From the NCBI RefSeq assembly GCF_900102815.1, contig NZ_FNGF01000001.1:425297-489296 (forward strand): DNA of 64,000 nucleotides. Direction: 5' to 3'. This stretch comes from Glycomyces sambucus. Lineage in GTDB: Bacteria; Actinomycetota; Actinomycetes; Mycobacteriales; Micromonosporaceae. The translations under genes and the position numbers were made by a program. The notes beneath the pieces were generated by a model. The model was given only the letters and a program-made list of their open reading frames with translations, was not told the origin of the DNA and ran no database searches. This document shows positions 18,561-26,616 of this stretch, piece after piece (positions within the stretch are counted from its first letter, which is position 1; each line of letters opens with the position of its first letter).

Positions 18561-18983
18561 GTGCAGGTGGTCGTAGTCCTCTTCTGCCCGTTGGGCATCA
18601 TCTTGCTCGTGTGCATCGGCCTGATGTGGGCGAAGTCCACGGCCGAGCACCGGCCCGCTCCCGCCGGCTTGGGGTACGCGGCCCTCGCCTTCATGTGTTT
18701 GGTCGCCGCCGCGATCGTATGGGGTGTCGGTGGAGTCGCCCTCATCCAGCCTGAGGTCGACCTGGAGTGCTCGGCCCGCGGCGCGGGCGAGTTCGTCGGC
18801 TATGAGAGCAGCGAGCTGCCGCTCAGGGGTGAACTGGTCTGCGCCGAAGGGACCTTCCAAATGGTGCCGCCCTGGGTCAACCCGGTCCTGTTCACCCTGC
18901 TCGCGGGCGTGCCGGCGCTCTTGGCCACCGCCGTTCTGGTCTGGAGACGCCGACGGTCCACCGGTTCACTTTCGCGGAATTGA
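18561..18983 (+). CDS. Small membrane protein of unknown function
   Basis: Not recognised. From the chosen GTG it encodes 140 residues with three hydrophobic segments: an N-terminal one (VVVVLFCPLGIILLVCIGLMW), a second around GYAALAFMCLVAAAIVWGVGGVALI, and a C-terminal one (PVLFTLLAGVPALLATAVLVW) followed by an arginine-rich tail. The loop between helices 2 and 3 contains two cysteines and several acidic residues and may face outside. The frame is open back to an ATG at 18420, but TAGACT (18554-18559) ends one base before this GTG and 7 nt before the next in-frame GTG (18567). That suggests a leaderless start at one of the two. The upstream part lacks coding character. Confidence 0.5.
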   Translation: MQVVVVLFCPLGIILLVCIGLMWAKSTAEHRPAPAGLGYAALAFMCLVAAAIVWGVGGVALIQPEVDLECSARGAGEFVGYESSELPLRGELVCAEGTFQMVPPWVNPVLFTLLAGVPALLATAVLVWRRRRSTGSLSRN

Positions 18984-19113
18984 GAGCACGCCGGGCGGGG
19001 CGGTGTGAGTCCTTGGAACGTCGGAGCTGCGGATCCGGGCACCGGCCCTGGGCTGTCGTGAGCCTGATCCGCTCCGGTACGGACAGACCTGGCTGGAACT
19101 TCGGATGCCGGTC

Positions 19114-19713
19114 TCAGGTCAGGGTCGGGGGTTGGATCGGGAGGGGTTGGGCGCCTTCGGGGCTGAGGCCGTCCAGGATGACGGCGAGGTAGCGGCGCCA
19201 GAGGTCGGGGACGGCGTCGGGGACGTAGCCGGCGACGTAGTTCGGGGCGCACATCAGGAGGAAGACGTCGGTGCCGGTGATGTCGGCGCGGATCGCGCCG
19301 TGGTCGCGGGCGCGGGCGACGACGGCGTCGATGGTCGCCATCATGCGGTCGCGGGCTGCGGCGACCTCGGGCATCGACTCGGTGGCCGCGGCGAGGAACG
19401 ACAGGTCGCGTTCCTGGCGCTGCGCGGCTGCGGCCGTGAGGAACTCGCGGACCGCGGCGGCGGGGTCGCCGGAGGCGAGCAGGCGCTCGCCGAGGTGGTG
19501 CAGGGCGTCCATGCGGTCGGTGAGGATCGCGGCGACCAGGTCGTCCTTGGTGGCGAAGTGGCGGAACACGGTCCCCTTGCCGACCCCGGCGCGCCGGGCG
19601 ATGTCGGCGACCGAGGCGTCCAGGCCGTGTTCGGCGAACTCGTCGGCGGCCGCGGCGAGCAGGAGCCGGCGGTTGCGCACGGCGTCGGCGCGGGGCGGTC
19701 GGGTCGCGGTCAT
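19114..19713 (-). CDS. TetR-family transcriptional repressor
   Basis: A 199-residue regulator, helix-turn-helix at about residues 30-50 (ASVADIARRAGVGKGTVFRHFATKDDLVAAIL), followed by an all-helical ligand domain. It is divergent from a quinone-oxidoreductase-like gene and very likely controls both. Two GACCGCnCGGTC operators lie between them. The ATG at 19713 is chosen because TAGACT ends 7 nt before it, giving a leaderless transcript; the frame extends further upstream across the operators, where it cannot be coding. The ligand is probably an electrophile or quinone handled by the neighbouring enzyme. Confidence 0.9.
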   Translation of the reverse strand: MTATRPPRADAVRNRRLLLAAAADEFAEHGLDASVADIARRAGVGKGTVFRHFATKDDLVAAILTDRMDALHHLGERLLASGDPAAAVREFLTAAAAQRQERDLSFLAAATESMPEVAAARDRMMATIDAVVARARDHGAIRADITGTDVFLLMCAPNYVAGYVPDAVPDLWRRYLAVILDGLSPEGAQPLPIQPPTLT

Positions 19714-19731
19714 GGGGGCGAGTCTAGCAAG

Positions 19732-19787
19732 TTGACCGCGCGGTCCGGTTAGTGTTAGCGTCCCATCTGAAAAGTGACCGCACGGTC
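19732..19787. promoter_or_regulatory. Divergent promoter with two TetR operators
   Basis: Operator 1 (GACCGCGCGGTC, 19734-19745) is a perfect palindrome and operator 2 (GACCGCACGGTC, 19776-19787) differs by one central base; 20-bp contexts agree at 17 positions. For the plus-strand gene, TTGACC (19732-19737) and TAGCGT (19756-19761) are 18 bp apart, so operator 1 covers the -35 and operator 2 lies just past the transcript start. Operator 1 also falls between the elements of the tetR promoter, implying autorepression. Confidence 0.75.
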
Positions 19788-19807
19788 CGTTTAATGGAGG
19801 ACGCATC

Positions 19808-20785
19808 ATGAAGGCAGTCGTCGCACTCGACTACGGCCCGCCCGAGACCTACGCGGTCGCCGACATCCCGGTTCCCAGGCCCGGCCCCGGCCAGATCCAG
19901 GTGCGCATCGACGCGGCCTCGATCAACCCCGGTGACGTCAAGATCCCCGGCGGCGAGTTCCGCGATGCGTTCCCGCTGGAGTTCCCACATGTCATCGGGA
20001 ACGACTTCGCCGGCACCGTCAGTGAAGTCGGGCCCGGCGTGGAGGGCTACCGGGTCGGGGACGAGGTGTTCGGCCAGGCCGTGCCGCGGGCCCTGAAGGC
20101 GCTGGCCGGGTCCGCGCGGGCCTCGCTGGGGACCGGGGCGCTGGCCGAGTACGCGGTCTTCGAGGCCGACACGCCCTTCATCGCCCACCGGCCCGAGAGT
20201 CTGGAGGTCGAAGCCGCCGCGGCGCTGCCGACGGTCGGGTTGACCGCCCGCGCGCTCATCGCCGCGGCCGAGGTCCCGGCGGGGGCGAGGGTGCTCGTCG
20301 TCGGCGCGACCGGCGGTGTCGGCACGACGCTGCTGCCGCTGCTGGCGAAGCACGCCAGGGTGATCGCGACCGCGACCGCGGAGGACGCCGACCTCGTCCG
20401 CGGCCTGGGCGCCGCCGAGGTCATCGGGTACGACCCGGTCGGGTATCCGCAGGACGTGGACGTCGCGTGCAACCTGGTGCTGCCCGGCGACGGCCTCAAA
20501 GGCATGAGTGCGGCGCTGCGTCCCGGCGGGCGCCTCGTCTCGATCACCTTCCCTGTCACGCAACCGGAATGGCTCGGCCGAGACGACGTCGCCCTGCGGT
20601 TCGTGCTTGACATGGACGGGCGCTACGGCGGCATGCGGGAGGTCGCCGAGGCGGCCGTGCGCGGGGAGCTCGGTGCCGTCGTCGGCCGCCGGTACGCGTT
20701 CGAGGACGGGCCGCGGGCGGTCGTCGACTTCGCCCGGCGCCACACCTCCGGGAAGCTCGTGGTCCGGGTCGACGGCCGGTCGTGA
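19808..20785 (+). CDS. MDR-family NADPH:quinone oxidoreductase-like enzyme
   Basis: A 325-residue zinc-independent medium-chain dehydrogenase/reductase that probably reduces quinones or enones with NADPH. It has the N-terminal GroES-like fold (MKAVVALDYGPPETYAVADIPVPRPGPGQIQVRI, INPGDVKIPGG, GNDFAGTVSEVGPGV) and a Rossmann domain with VVGATGGVGTTLLPLL. The zinc ligands of alcohol dehydrogenases are absent. GGAGG lies 7 nt before the ATG. Expression should be induced when the divergent TetR repressor is relieved. Confidence 0.9.
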   Translation: MKAVVALDYGPPETYAVADIPVPRPGPGQIQVRIDAASINPGDVKIPGGEFRDAFPLEFPHVIGNDFAGTVSEVGPGVEGYRVGDEVFGQAVPRALKALAGSARASLGTGALAEYAVFEADTPFIAHRPESLEVEAAAALPTVGLTARALIAAAEVPAGARVLVVGATGGVGTTLLPLLAKHARVIATATAEDADLVRGLGAAEVIGYDPVGYPQDVDVACNLVLPGDGLKGMSAALRPGGRLVSITFPVTQPEWLGRDDVALRFVLDMDGRYGGMREVAEAAVRGELGAVVGRRYAFEDGPRAVVDFARRHTSGKLVVRVDGRS

Positions 20786-20816
20786 GCCGATCGGGCTCGG
20801 CTTCGGGGCGGTCGGG

Positions 20817-21563
20817 TCAGGCCGCGCCGCCGTTGACGTAGAGGACCTGGCCGTTGACCCAGCGGGCGGGTCCGGCGAGGAAGGCGACGGCCTCGGTGAT
20901 GTCCTCGGGCGTTCCCAAGCGCTGCATGGGGTTCGCGTCGGCGATCTGGTCGACCAGCGCCTGCGGTTTGCCGTCGAGGAACAGCGGGGTCGCGGTGGGC
21001 CCGGGGGCGACGGCGTTGACGGTGATGTCGCGGCCGCGCAGCTCGCGGGCGAGGATGAGCGTGATCGCCTCGACCGCGCCCTTGGAGGCGGCGTAGGCGC
21101 TGTACCCGGGGATCTGGAGGCGGGTCACGGAGGTGGAGAAGTTGATGATCGCGCCGCCGTCGCGGATGCGGCGGGCCGCGAGCTGGTCGACCACGAACGT
21201 GCCGCGCACGTTGGTGCGCTGGATCCGGTCGAAGGTGTCGAGGTCGAGTTCGGTGAGCGGGGCCAGCGGCATGATGCCGGCGGTGTGGACGAGGACGTCG
21301 AGGCCGCCGAACTCGCGCTCGGCGGTGTCGAACAGCTCGGTCATGGCGGTCTCGTCGGCGACGTCGCCGCCCGCGGCGAGGGCGCGGCCCCCGGCGGCCT
21401 CGATGGCCGCGACGGTCTCCTCGGCGCGGGCGCGGTTGCCGGCGTAGTGGACGAGGACGGCGAAGCCGTCGCGGGCGAGGCGTTCGGCGGCGGCGCGGCC
21501 GATGCCGCCGGAGCCCCCGGTGACGACGGCGACGCGGGCGGCCTGGTCGGTGGGCTGGTTCAT
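20817..21563 (-). CDS. SDR-family oxidoreductase (FabG-like)
   Basis: A 248-residue classical short-chain dehydrogenase. Cofactor motif TGGSGGIG (15-22), HTAG in place of NNAG, catalytic Ser in INFSTSVT and YAASK. The C-terminal VNAVAPGPTATPLF and VNGQVLYVNGG are typical of 3-oxoacyl-ACP-reductase-like enzymes; the real substrate is unknown. The ATG at 21563 has GGAGGA 7 nt upstream. It is divergent from a TetR gene, with three operator-like elements between them, so it is the likely target of that repressor. Confidence 0.9.
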   Translation of the reverse strand: MNQPTDQAARVAVVTGGSGGIGRAAAERLARDGFAVLVHYAGNRARAEETVAAIEAAGGRALAAGGDVADETAMTELFDTAEREFGGLDVLVHTAGIMPLAPLTELDLDTFDRIQRTNVRGTFVVDQLAARRIRDGGAIINFSTSVTRLQIPGYSAYAASKGAVEAITLILARELRGRDITVNAVAPGPTATPLFLDGKPQALVDQIADANPMQRLGTPEDITEAVAFLAGPARWVNGQVLYVNGGAA

Positions 21564-21584
21564 GGTTCGATCCTCCGCTAAGAT

Positions 21585-21618
21585 ATGTACTACAAGTACA
21601 TTATCGAGTACGCGATAA
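21585..21618. promoter_or_regulatory. Two adjoining palindromes in the SDR/TetR divergent promoter
   Basis: Palindrome A (21585-21601) has perfect 7-bp arms ATGTACT/AGTACAT around ACA. Palindrome B (21601-21618, TTATCGAGTACGCGATAA) matches at 8 of 9 pairs and starts at the last base of A. A degenerate copy of A (ATGTACAAGTAG, 21619-21630) follows. They fill most of the space between the two start codons and are probably operators of the adjacent TetR protein. Confidence 0.65.
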
Positions 21619-21648
21619 ATGTACAAGTAGTCCAGAAAAGAGTTCACC

Positions 21649-22251
21649 GTGAGTGATGCCACACCCAATCGTCGCGGTCGGGGCCGCCGTCCCGCAGCCG
21701 AAGTGCGCGCAGGCGTGCTCGACGCCGCCGGGCGCCTGCTCCTGGACGAGGGGATGGCGGCCTTGACGTTCCAGCGGGTCGCCGACGAGTCCGGGGCCAG
21801 CAAGATGACCCTGTACAAGTGGTGGCCCTCCCCCGGCGCGCTCGCCGCCGAGGCGTACTTCGCGCAGAGCGCGCCGGTCCTGTCGTTCCACGACACCGGC
21901 GACCTGCGCGCCGACCTGACCGCCCAGCTCGAGTCGTTCGTCCGCTGGCTCACCGAGGAGGGGGCGGCCAAGCCCGTGGCCGAACTCGTCGGCACCGCCC
22001 AGACCGACCCCGACCTCGCCCGCGCCTGGTCGGAGAACTACGCCCTCCCGCGCCGAGAACTGGCCCGCGAGCGCCTGCGCATCGCGCGCGCCGCGGGCCA
22101 GCTCCGCGAGGACGCCGACCTGGACGTGATCGTGGACCAGCTCTGGGGCGCCTGCTACCACCGCCTGCTCGTGCTCAAGGTCCCCTTCGACGCCTCGATC
22201 GTCCCGGCCCTGGTCGACCAGGCCCTCCACGGCGCCGCGCCCCGGCCGTGA
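21649..22251 (+). CDS. TetR-family transcriptional repressor
   Basis: A 200-residue TetR/AcrR regulator with an Arg-rich N-terminal arm (RRGRGRRP), a helix-turn-helix (LTFQRVADESGASKMTLYKWWPSPGALAAEAYF) in which YKWW replaces the common YRHF, and a TetR C-terminal domain of the DNA-binding subfamily that ends near VDQALHG. The GTG at 21649 follows GAGTTCACC. It probably represses the divergent SDR gene and itself through the palindromes between them. Confidence 0.9.
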   Translation: MSDATPNRRGRGRRPAAEVRAGVLDAAGRLLLDEGMAALTFQRVADESGASKMTLYKWWPSPGALAAEAYFAQSAPVLSFHDTGDLRADLTAQLESFVRWLTEEGAAKPVAELVGTAQTDPDLARAWSENYALPRRELARERLRIARAAGQLREDADLDVIVDQLWGACYHRLLVLKVPFDASIVPALVDQALHGAAPRP

Positions 22252-22258
22252 CGGGTGG

Positions 22259-22870
22259 TCACTCGGCGAGGCGGAAGGCGGGGAGGGCGATCCGGTCGGC
22301 GTCGACGGTGAAGGCGGACCGGGGCTGCTCGATGCCGAAGCCGAAGAGCATGAGGAGGGCGGCTTCGGCGAAGGTCAAGGGGTGGAACGGGAGCGGGTAG
22401 TCGGGGTCGTGGTGGTGGCGGCCGTCCCAGAACGGGTTCTCGAAGGGGTAGCGGTCGCCCACGTCCTCGATGATGCCGGCGTCGGGGGCGAGGCTGACCG
22501 AGCGGCGGAGGGCGCCGGACTCCCAGACCGCGAAGGCGCCGAAGTCGACCGCGCTGTGCATGAAGGCGCCGTGCGCGCCGCCGGTGGGCGAGACCGCCCG
22601 GATCCAGTCGCCGATCCCGCTGGGGCGGTCGGGGCACAGTTCGCGGTATCCGATGAGCGTGAAGGACTTCCAGGCGGCGACGCAGATGACGCCCGCTTCG
22701 GGCCAGACGCCGCCTTCGGCGAGGACGCGGGTGCCGTCGCGCTCGACCGGGCCGCCGAGGACGACGCCCGCGAGTTCGGCGGAGCGCTCGGGGTCGGGGT
22801 CGAAGCCCGCTCGCAGGGCGTCGGCGGGGAGCCCGTCGCCGAGGAACACCAGTCCTGCCTTCGCGCCCAT
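22259..22870 (-). CDS. Uncharacterised actinobacterial protein (DUF6928-like)
   Basis: A 203-residue soluble protein of a type found in many actinomycetes and starting MGAKAGLVFLGDGLPADALRAGF; the DUF6928 assignment is from memory of that start and is tentative. The middle contains ICVAAWKSFTLIGYRELCP, HSAVDFGAFAVWESGALRRSVSLAPDAG and RYPFENPFWDGRHHH, and the C-terminus is acidic/hydrophobic (EAALLMLFGFGIEQP). There is no signal peptide or membrane segment. The ATG follows AAGGAG. It is convergent with tetR (7 nt between stops) and divergent from the MBL-fold gene. Confidence 0.7.
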   Translation of the reverse strand: MGAKAGLVFLGDGLPADALRAGFDPDPERSAELAGVVLGGPVERDGTRVLAEGGVWPEAGVICVAAWKSFTLIGYRELCPDRPSGIGDWIRAVSPTGGAHGAFMHSAVDFGAFAVWESGALRRSVSLAPDAGIIEDVGDRYPFENPFWDGRHHHDPDYPLPFHPLTFAEAALLMLFGFGIEQPRSAFTVDADRIALPAFRLAE

Positions 22871-22988
22871 CGCGACTCCTTCCGTCCCGGCGACCCTAGC
22901 GCCGCGCCCTGACAGCGGCGGCGCCGGTCGTTGCGGCGGGCTCGGGGCTGTCGTATCCTGCGCGGATCGGATCCGAGGGAGTGGTGCC

Positions 22989-23804
22989 ATGCTGACGCAG
23001 GTCGCCGACGGCGTGCTCGTGCACGAGAGCGCATGCATCCAAAGCAATGCCGTTGTGGTGCAGGGCGAGAGCGGGGTGCTGCTCATCGATCCGGGGATCA
23101 CGGCGGCCGAGATGGCCGGGATCGCGGCGGACCTGCGCGAGCGCGGGCTGACCGTGGCGGCGGGGTTCGCGACGCACCCGGACTGGGACCACGCGCTGTG
23201 GCACCCGGACTTCGGCGACGCCCCCCGGTACGGCACGGACCTGTGCGCGGCGACGCTCGATGCGCTGCTGGCGCAGGCGGACTGGCGGGAGCAGATGGCC
23301 GCGGGCCTGCCGCCGGAGTTCGCCGAGGACATTCCGCTGGAGGGGTTCGGGCGCCTCACCGGGCTTCCCGCCGGGACCGCGCAGGTCCCCTGGGACGGGC
23401 CCCGCGTGCGGATCGTCGAGCACCGGGCGCACGCCCCGGGCCACGCCGCGCTGCTGGTCGAGGGGCGCGGGGTGCTCGCCGCGGGCGACATGCTCTCGGA
23501 CATCCTGCCGCCGTTCCTGGACCTGGAGGCCGCGGACCCGGTCGGGGACTACCTCGCGGCGCTGGCGCTGCTGGAGGACGTGGCGGACGAGGTCGTGCGG
23601 GTCGTGCCCGGCCACGGGTCGGTGTGCGGCGGGGACGAAATGCGGGCGCGGATCGCGCTCGATCGGGCGTACGCCGCCTCGCTGCGGGACGGCACGGAGC
23701 ACGACGACCCGCGGATCGGGCCGGGCGGGCCGCTGGACTGGATGACCGACGTGCACGGGTGGCAGCAGGAGGCGCTCGCCGAGAAGGCGCGCGGGGCGCG
23801 GTAG
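22989..23804 (+). CDS. Metallo-beta-lactamase-fold hydrolase with variant metal motif
   Basis: A 271-residue MBL-fold protein. The metal-binding motif, normally HxHxDH, reads H63-P-D65-W-D67-H68, so the second histidine is replaced by aspartate. Other ligands appear present: the histidine of HAPGH, the aspartate of AAGDMLSD and the histidine of VVPGHGSV. The overall layout (N-terminal VLLIDPGIT, long insert after the motif, WQQEALAEKARG tail) is that of small actinobacterial MBL hydrolases of unknown substrate. The ATG follows GAGGGAG. TATCCT at about 22953-22958 is a plausible -10. Confidence 0.8.
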   Translation: MLTQVADGVLVHESACIQSNAVVVQGESGVLLIDPGITAAEMAGIAADLRERGLTVAAGFATHPDWDHALWHPDFGDAPRYGTDLCAATLDALLAQADWREQMAAGLPPEFAEDIPLEGFGRLTGLPAGTAQVPWDGPRVRIVEHRAHAPGHAALLVEGRGVLAAGDMLSDILPPFLDLEAADPVGDYLAALALLEDVADEVVRVVPGHGSVCGGDEMRARIALDRAYAASLRDGTEHDDPRIGPGGPLDWMTDVHGWQQEALAEKARGAR

Positions 23805-23885
23805 CGGGTTCGATTCGGGCGTTCGGCGCATTCGCGCGCCCGCGCGTGCGAGGCTCCTTCGGTACCGCGGACCGAGGGGGCGGGG

Positions 23886-25433
23886 ATGGGCGAGGCCGAC
23901 CTGACGGCGCCGAGCGGCGCCGAGGACCTGTACCGCCGCACTGAGGGCGGCGACCCGCCGCTGGTGCTGCTGCTCGGGGCCACCGGGTACATCGGCGGGC
24001 GGCTGCTGCCGCGGCTCCTCAACGCGGGCTACCGGGTCCGCGTGCTCACCAGGCGGCCCGAGCGGGCGCGGGACTTCGCGGCCTCCGGGGCGGTCGAGGT
24101 GGTGACCGGCGACGCGACCGACCCGGGCGCGGTGCGCCGGGCGATGCGGGACGTCGCGTACGCGTACCACCTGGTGCACTCGATGACCGGCGAGCGGGAC
24201 TTCCGGCGCCTCGACCGCCTGATCGCGCGGAACGTCGCGCGCGCGGCGGCCGACGCGGGCGTGCGGCGCCTGGTGTACCTCGGCGGGCTCTCGCCGCGCA
24301 CCGGGCAATTGTCGGCGCACCTGGCGTCGCGGCGCGAGGTCGGCGAGATCCTGCTCCGGTCGGGGGTGCCGGTGCTGGTGCTCCAGGCCGGAGTGGTGAT
24401 CGGGTCGGGGTCGGCGTCGTTCGAGATGGTCCGGCACCTGACCGAGGTGCTGCCGGTGATGCCCGCGCCCCGCTGGGTGCGCAACCGCATCCAGCCGATC
24501 GCGATCCGCGACGTGCTCCACTACCTGCTGCGGGCGCTGCGCCTGGGTCCGGAGGTCAACGGCGCCTACGACATCGGCGGTCCGGACGTGCTGCGCTACG
24601 ACCAGATGATGAACGGGTACGCGCGCCTCGCGGGACTGCCGCGGCGCCGGATCTGGGCGCTGCCGGTGCTCACCCCGCGCCTGGCCTCGCACTGGGTCGG
24701 GCTCGTGACACCGGTGCCCGGGAGCCTCGCGCGGCCCCTTGTGGAGTCGCTGCAGCACGACTGCGTCATGCGCGACCACCGGATCGACGCCGTCATCGCC
24801 CCGCCGCCGGGCGGTCTGAGCACGTACAAGAAGTCGCTGCGCCTCGCGCTCGGGCGGATCGAGGTCGACCGGGTCGAGACGAGCTGGGCCGACGCCACGG
24901 TGGCGCGGGCCCCGAGCGACCCGCTGCCGAGCGACCCCGACTGGGCCGGGCGGGCCGTGTACACCGATGTGCGCGTGGTGGAGACGAGCGCGAGCCCTGA
25001 GGCCCTGTGGCGGGTCGTCTCCGGGATCGGCGGCGAGAACGGCTGGTACTCCACGCCGGTGCTGTGGGCGCTGCGCGGCTGGGGCGACCGCGTCTTCGGC
25101 GGCGTGGGGCTGCGGCGCGGCCGGCGCAGCCGCACGGAGGTGCGGGTCGGCGACGCGATCGACTTCTGGCGCGTCGAGGCGTACGAGCCGCAGCGGCTGC
25201 TGCGGCTGCGCGCCGAGATGCGGCTCCCGGGCCTCGCCTGGCTGGACCTGTCGTGCGAGGAAGCGCCGCGCACCCGCTACCGCCAGCGCGCGGTCTTCTT
25301 CCCGCGCGGGCTCTCCGGGCGCCTGTACTGGTTCGCGGTGCTGCCGTTCCACGGCCTGGTGTTCTCCGGGATGGCCCGGCGGATCGTGGCGATCGCCGAG
25401 AGCGAGGACGCGGGCCGTCCATTCGCGAACTGA
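23886..25433 (+). CDS. NAD(P)-binding SDR/DUF2867 fusion protein
   Basis: A 515-residue two-domain protein. Residues about 25-300 form an atypical (extended/NmrA-like) Rossmann domain with GATGYIGGRLLPRLL, LTRRPER, GDATDPGAV, AYHLVHSM and YLGGL. Residues about 355-510 are a DUF2867 domain, a START-like fold, with ALWRVVSGIGGENGWYSTPVLW and YRQRAVFFPRGLSGRLYWFAVLPFH. The fusion is common in bacteria; the C-terminal domain may bind a lipid or quinone while the N-terminal one uses NAD(P)H. The ATG follows a G-rich ribosome site. It is followed by the independently promoted aldo/keto reductase. Confidence 0.85.
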   Translation: MGEADLTAPSGAEDLYRRTEGGDPPLVLLLGATGYIGGRLLPRLLNAGYRVRVLTRRPERARDFAASGAVEVVTGDATDPGAVRRAMRDVAYAYHLVHSMTGERDFRRLDRLIARNVARAAADAGVRRLVYLGGLSPRTGQLSAHLASRREVGEILLRSGVPVLVLQAGVVIGSGSASFEMVRHLTEVLPVMPAPRWVRNRIQPIAIRDVLHYLLRALRLGPEVNGAYDIGGPDVLRYDQMMNGYARLAGLPRRRIWALPVLTPRLASHWVGLVTPVPGSLARPLVESLQHDCVMRDHRIDAVIAPPPGGLSTYKKSLRLALGRIEVDRVETSWADATVARAPSDPLPSDPDWAGRAVYTDVRVVETSASPEALWRVVSGIGGENGWYSTPVLWALRGWGDRVFGGVGLRRGRRSRTEVRVGDAIDFWRVEAYEPQRLLRLRAEMRLPGLAWLDLSCEEAPRTRYRQRAVFFPRGLSGRLYWFAVLPFHGLVFSGMARRIVAIAESEDAGRPFAN

Positions 25434-25454
25434 GACGGGTCCGGGGCCTGCGGG

Positions 25455-25486
25455 TTTGCGCTGGAGTGCACTCCAGGTCGTAGCGT
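25455..25486 (+). promoter_or_regulatory. MerR-type promoter with palindromic operator
   Basis: TTTGCG or TTGCGC (-35, from 25455/25456) and TAGCGT (-10, 25481-25486) are 19-20 bp apart. The spacer holds CTGGAGTGCACTCCAG (25461-25476), a perfect 16-bp palindrome. An over-long spacer carrying the operator is the hallmark of MerR-family activation. The ATG of the downstream gene begins 8 nt after the -10, so the transcript appears leaderless. Confidence 0.75.
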
Positions 25487-25493
25487 CGCCGGT

Positions 25494-26474
25494 ATGAGAC
25501 GAACACTCGGTCAGAGCGGTATCGACGTCAGCGGGATCGGCATGGGCTGCTGGGCGATCGGCGGACCCTTCCACAACGACAACGGCCCGAGCGGGTGGGG
25601 CGAGGTCGACGACGAGGAGTCGACCCGCACGATCCACCGGGCCCTGGAACTCGGCGTCGACTTCTTCGACACCGCCGACGTCTACGGCGCCGGCCACAGC
25701 GAACGCGTCCTCGGCCGGGCCCTCGCCGGGCGCCGCGACCAGGTCGCCATCGCCACCAAGTGGGGCTGGAACTTCGACGAGGCGACCAAGTACGCCGTCG
25801 GCGGGAACGACACCGCCGCGTACGTGCGCCAGGCGGTCGCGGCCTCGCTCGACCGGCTCGGCACCGACTACATCGACCTGTACCAGCTCCACATCGGCGA
25901 CCTCGCGGCCGACCGGGCCGCGGCGCTGCTGGAGCCCCTGGAAGCGCTGGTGGAGGAGGGGAAAATCCGGGCATACGGTTGGAGCACCGACCTGCCCGAC
26001 CGCGCCGAGTCGTGGGCGCGGGACGGCGCGCACTTCGCGGCGGTCCAGCACGACTGCTCGGTGCTGCACGGGTCGCCGGAGATGCTGGAGGTGTGCGAGC
26101 GGCACGGCCTCGCCTCGGTCGACCGCGGTCCGCTCGCGATGGGGCTGCTGACCGGGAAGTACACGGCCGCGACGCAGGTCGGGCCGGGCGACGTGCGGGG
26201 GTCCGGAGTGGAGTGGATGACCCTGTTCGGCAAGGACGGCAGGCCGTCGGCCGCGCACCTGGCGCGGCTGGAGTCGGTGCGCGAGGTGCTGACGTCGGAG
26301 GGCCGCACGCTCGCGCAGGGCGCGCTCGCGTGGCTGTGGGCGGTCAGCGACAGGACGGTCCCGATCCCGGGGTGCCGGACGGTCGCGCAGGTCGAGGACA
26401 ACGCCGGGGCGCTCGACAAGGGACCGCTCACGGCCGCGCAGGTCGCCGAGATCGCGGCGCTGCTGGGGCCCTGA
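25494..26474 (+). CDS. Aldo/keto reductase
   Basis: A 326-residue (alpha/beta)8-barrel NADPH reductase of the YajO/Tas-like group, acting on aldehydes or ketones. The tetrad is visible as Asp in FFDTADVYG, Tyr in the same segment, Lys in ATKWGW and His in YQLHIGD. The NADP-binding C-terminal part contains VPIPGCRTVAQVEDN. There is no ribosome site; TAGCGT ends 7 nt before the ATG, so translation probably starts on a leaderless mRNA. The promoter has the structure of a MerR-activated one, suggesting induction by electrophiles or oxidants, but no merR gene is adjacent. Confidence 0.9.
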   Translation: MRRTLGQSGIDVSGIGMGCWAIGGPFHNDNGPSGWGEVDDEESTRTIHRALELGVDFFDTADVYGAGHSERVLGRALAGRRDQVAIATKWGWNFDEATKYAVGGNDTAAYVRQAVAASLDRLGTDYIDLYQLHIGDLAADRAAALLEPLEALVEEGKIRAYGWSTDLPDRAESWARDGAHFAAVQHDCSVLHGSPEMLEVCERHGLASVDRGPLAMGLLTGKYTAATQVGPGDVRGSGVEWMTLFGKDGRPSAAHLARLESVREVLTSEGRTLAQGALAWLWAVSDRTVPIPGCRTVAQVEDNAGALDKGPLTAAQVAEIAALLGP

Positions 26475-26616
26475 CATTCGGGGCATCGGGCCGCTGACCT
26501 GCGCTGTTCGGGTGCACCCCACGGTGAAAGGTAAGGTCAGCGCTACCGACATGGGTCCGGTTTCTGTTTAGTGTCGGCTTGTACAGACTTGCCGGGATCG
26601 AACAGAAGCAGGGCCC

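Noticed and set aside
19022-19076. Inverted repeat GCGGATC/GATCCGC as terminator or structured RNA
   Set aside because: Short arms with a 30-nt loop and a mismatch extension. It could arise by chance and has no run of T or strong stem.
22896-26552. A 1218-codon open frame on the minus strand
   Set aside because: It runs antisense to three well-recognised plus-strand genes (MBL-fold, DUF2867 protein, aldo/keto reductase) and has Arg/Pro/His/Gly-rich composition. Such long shadow frames are normal at this GC content.
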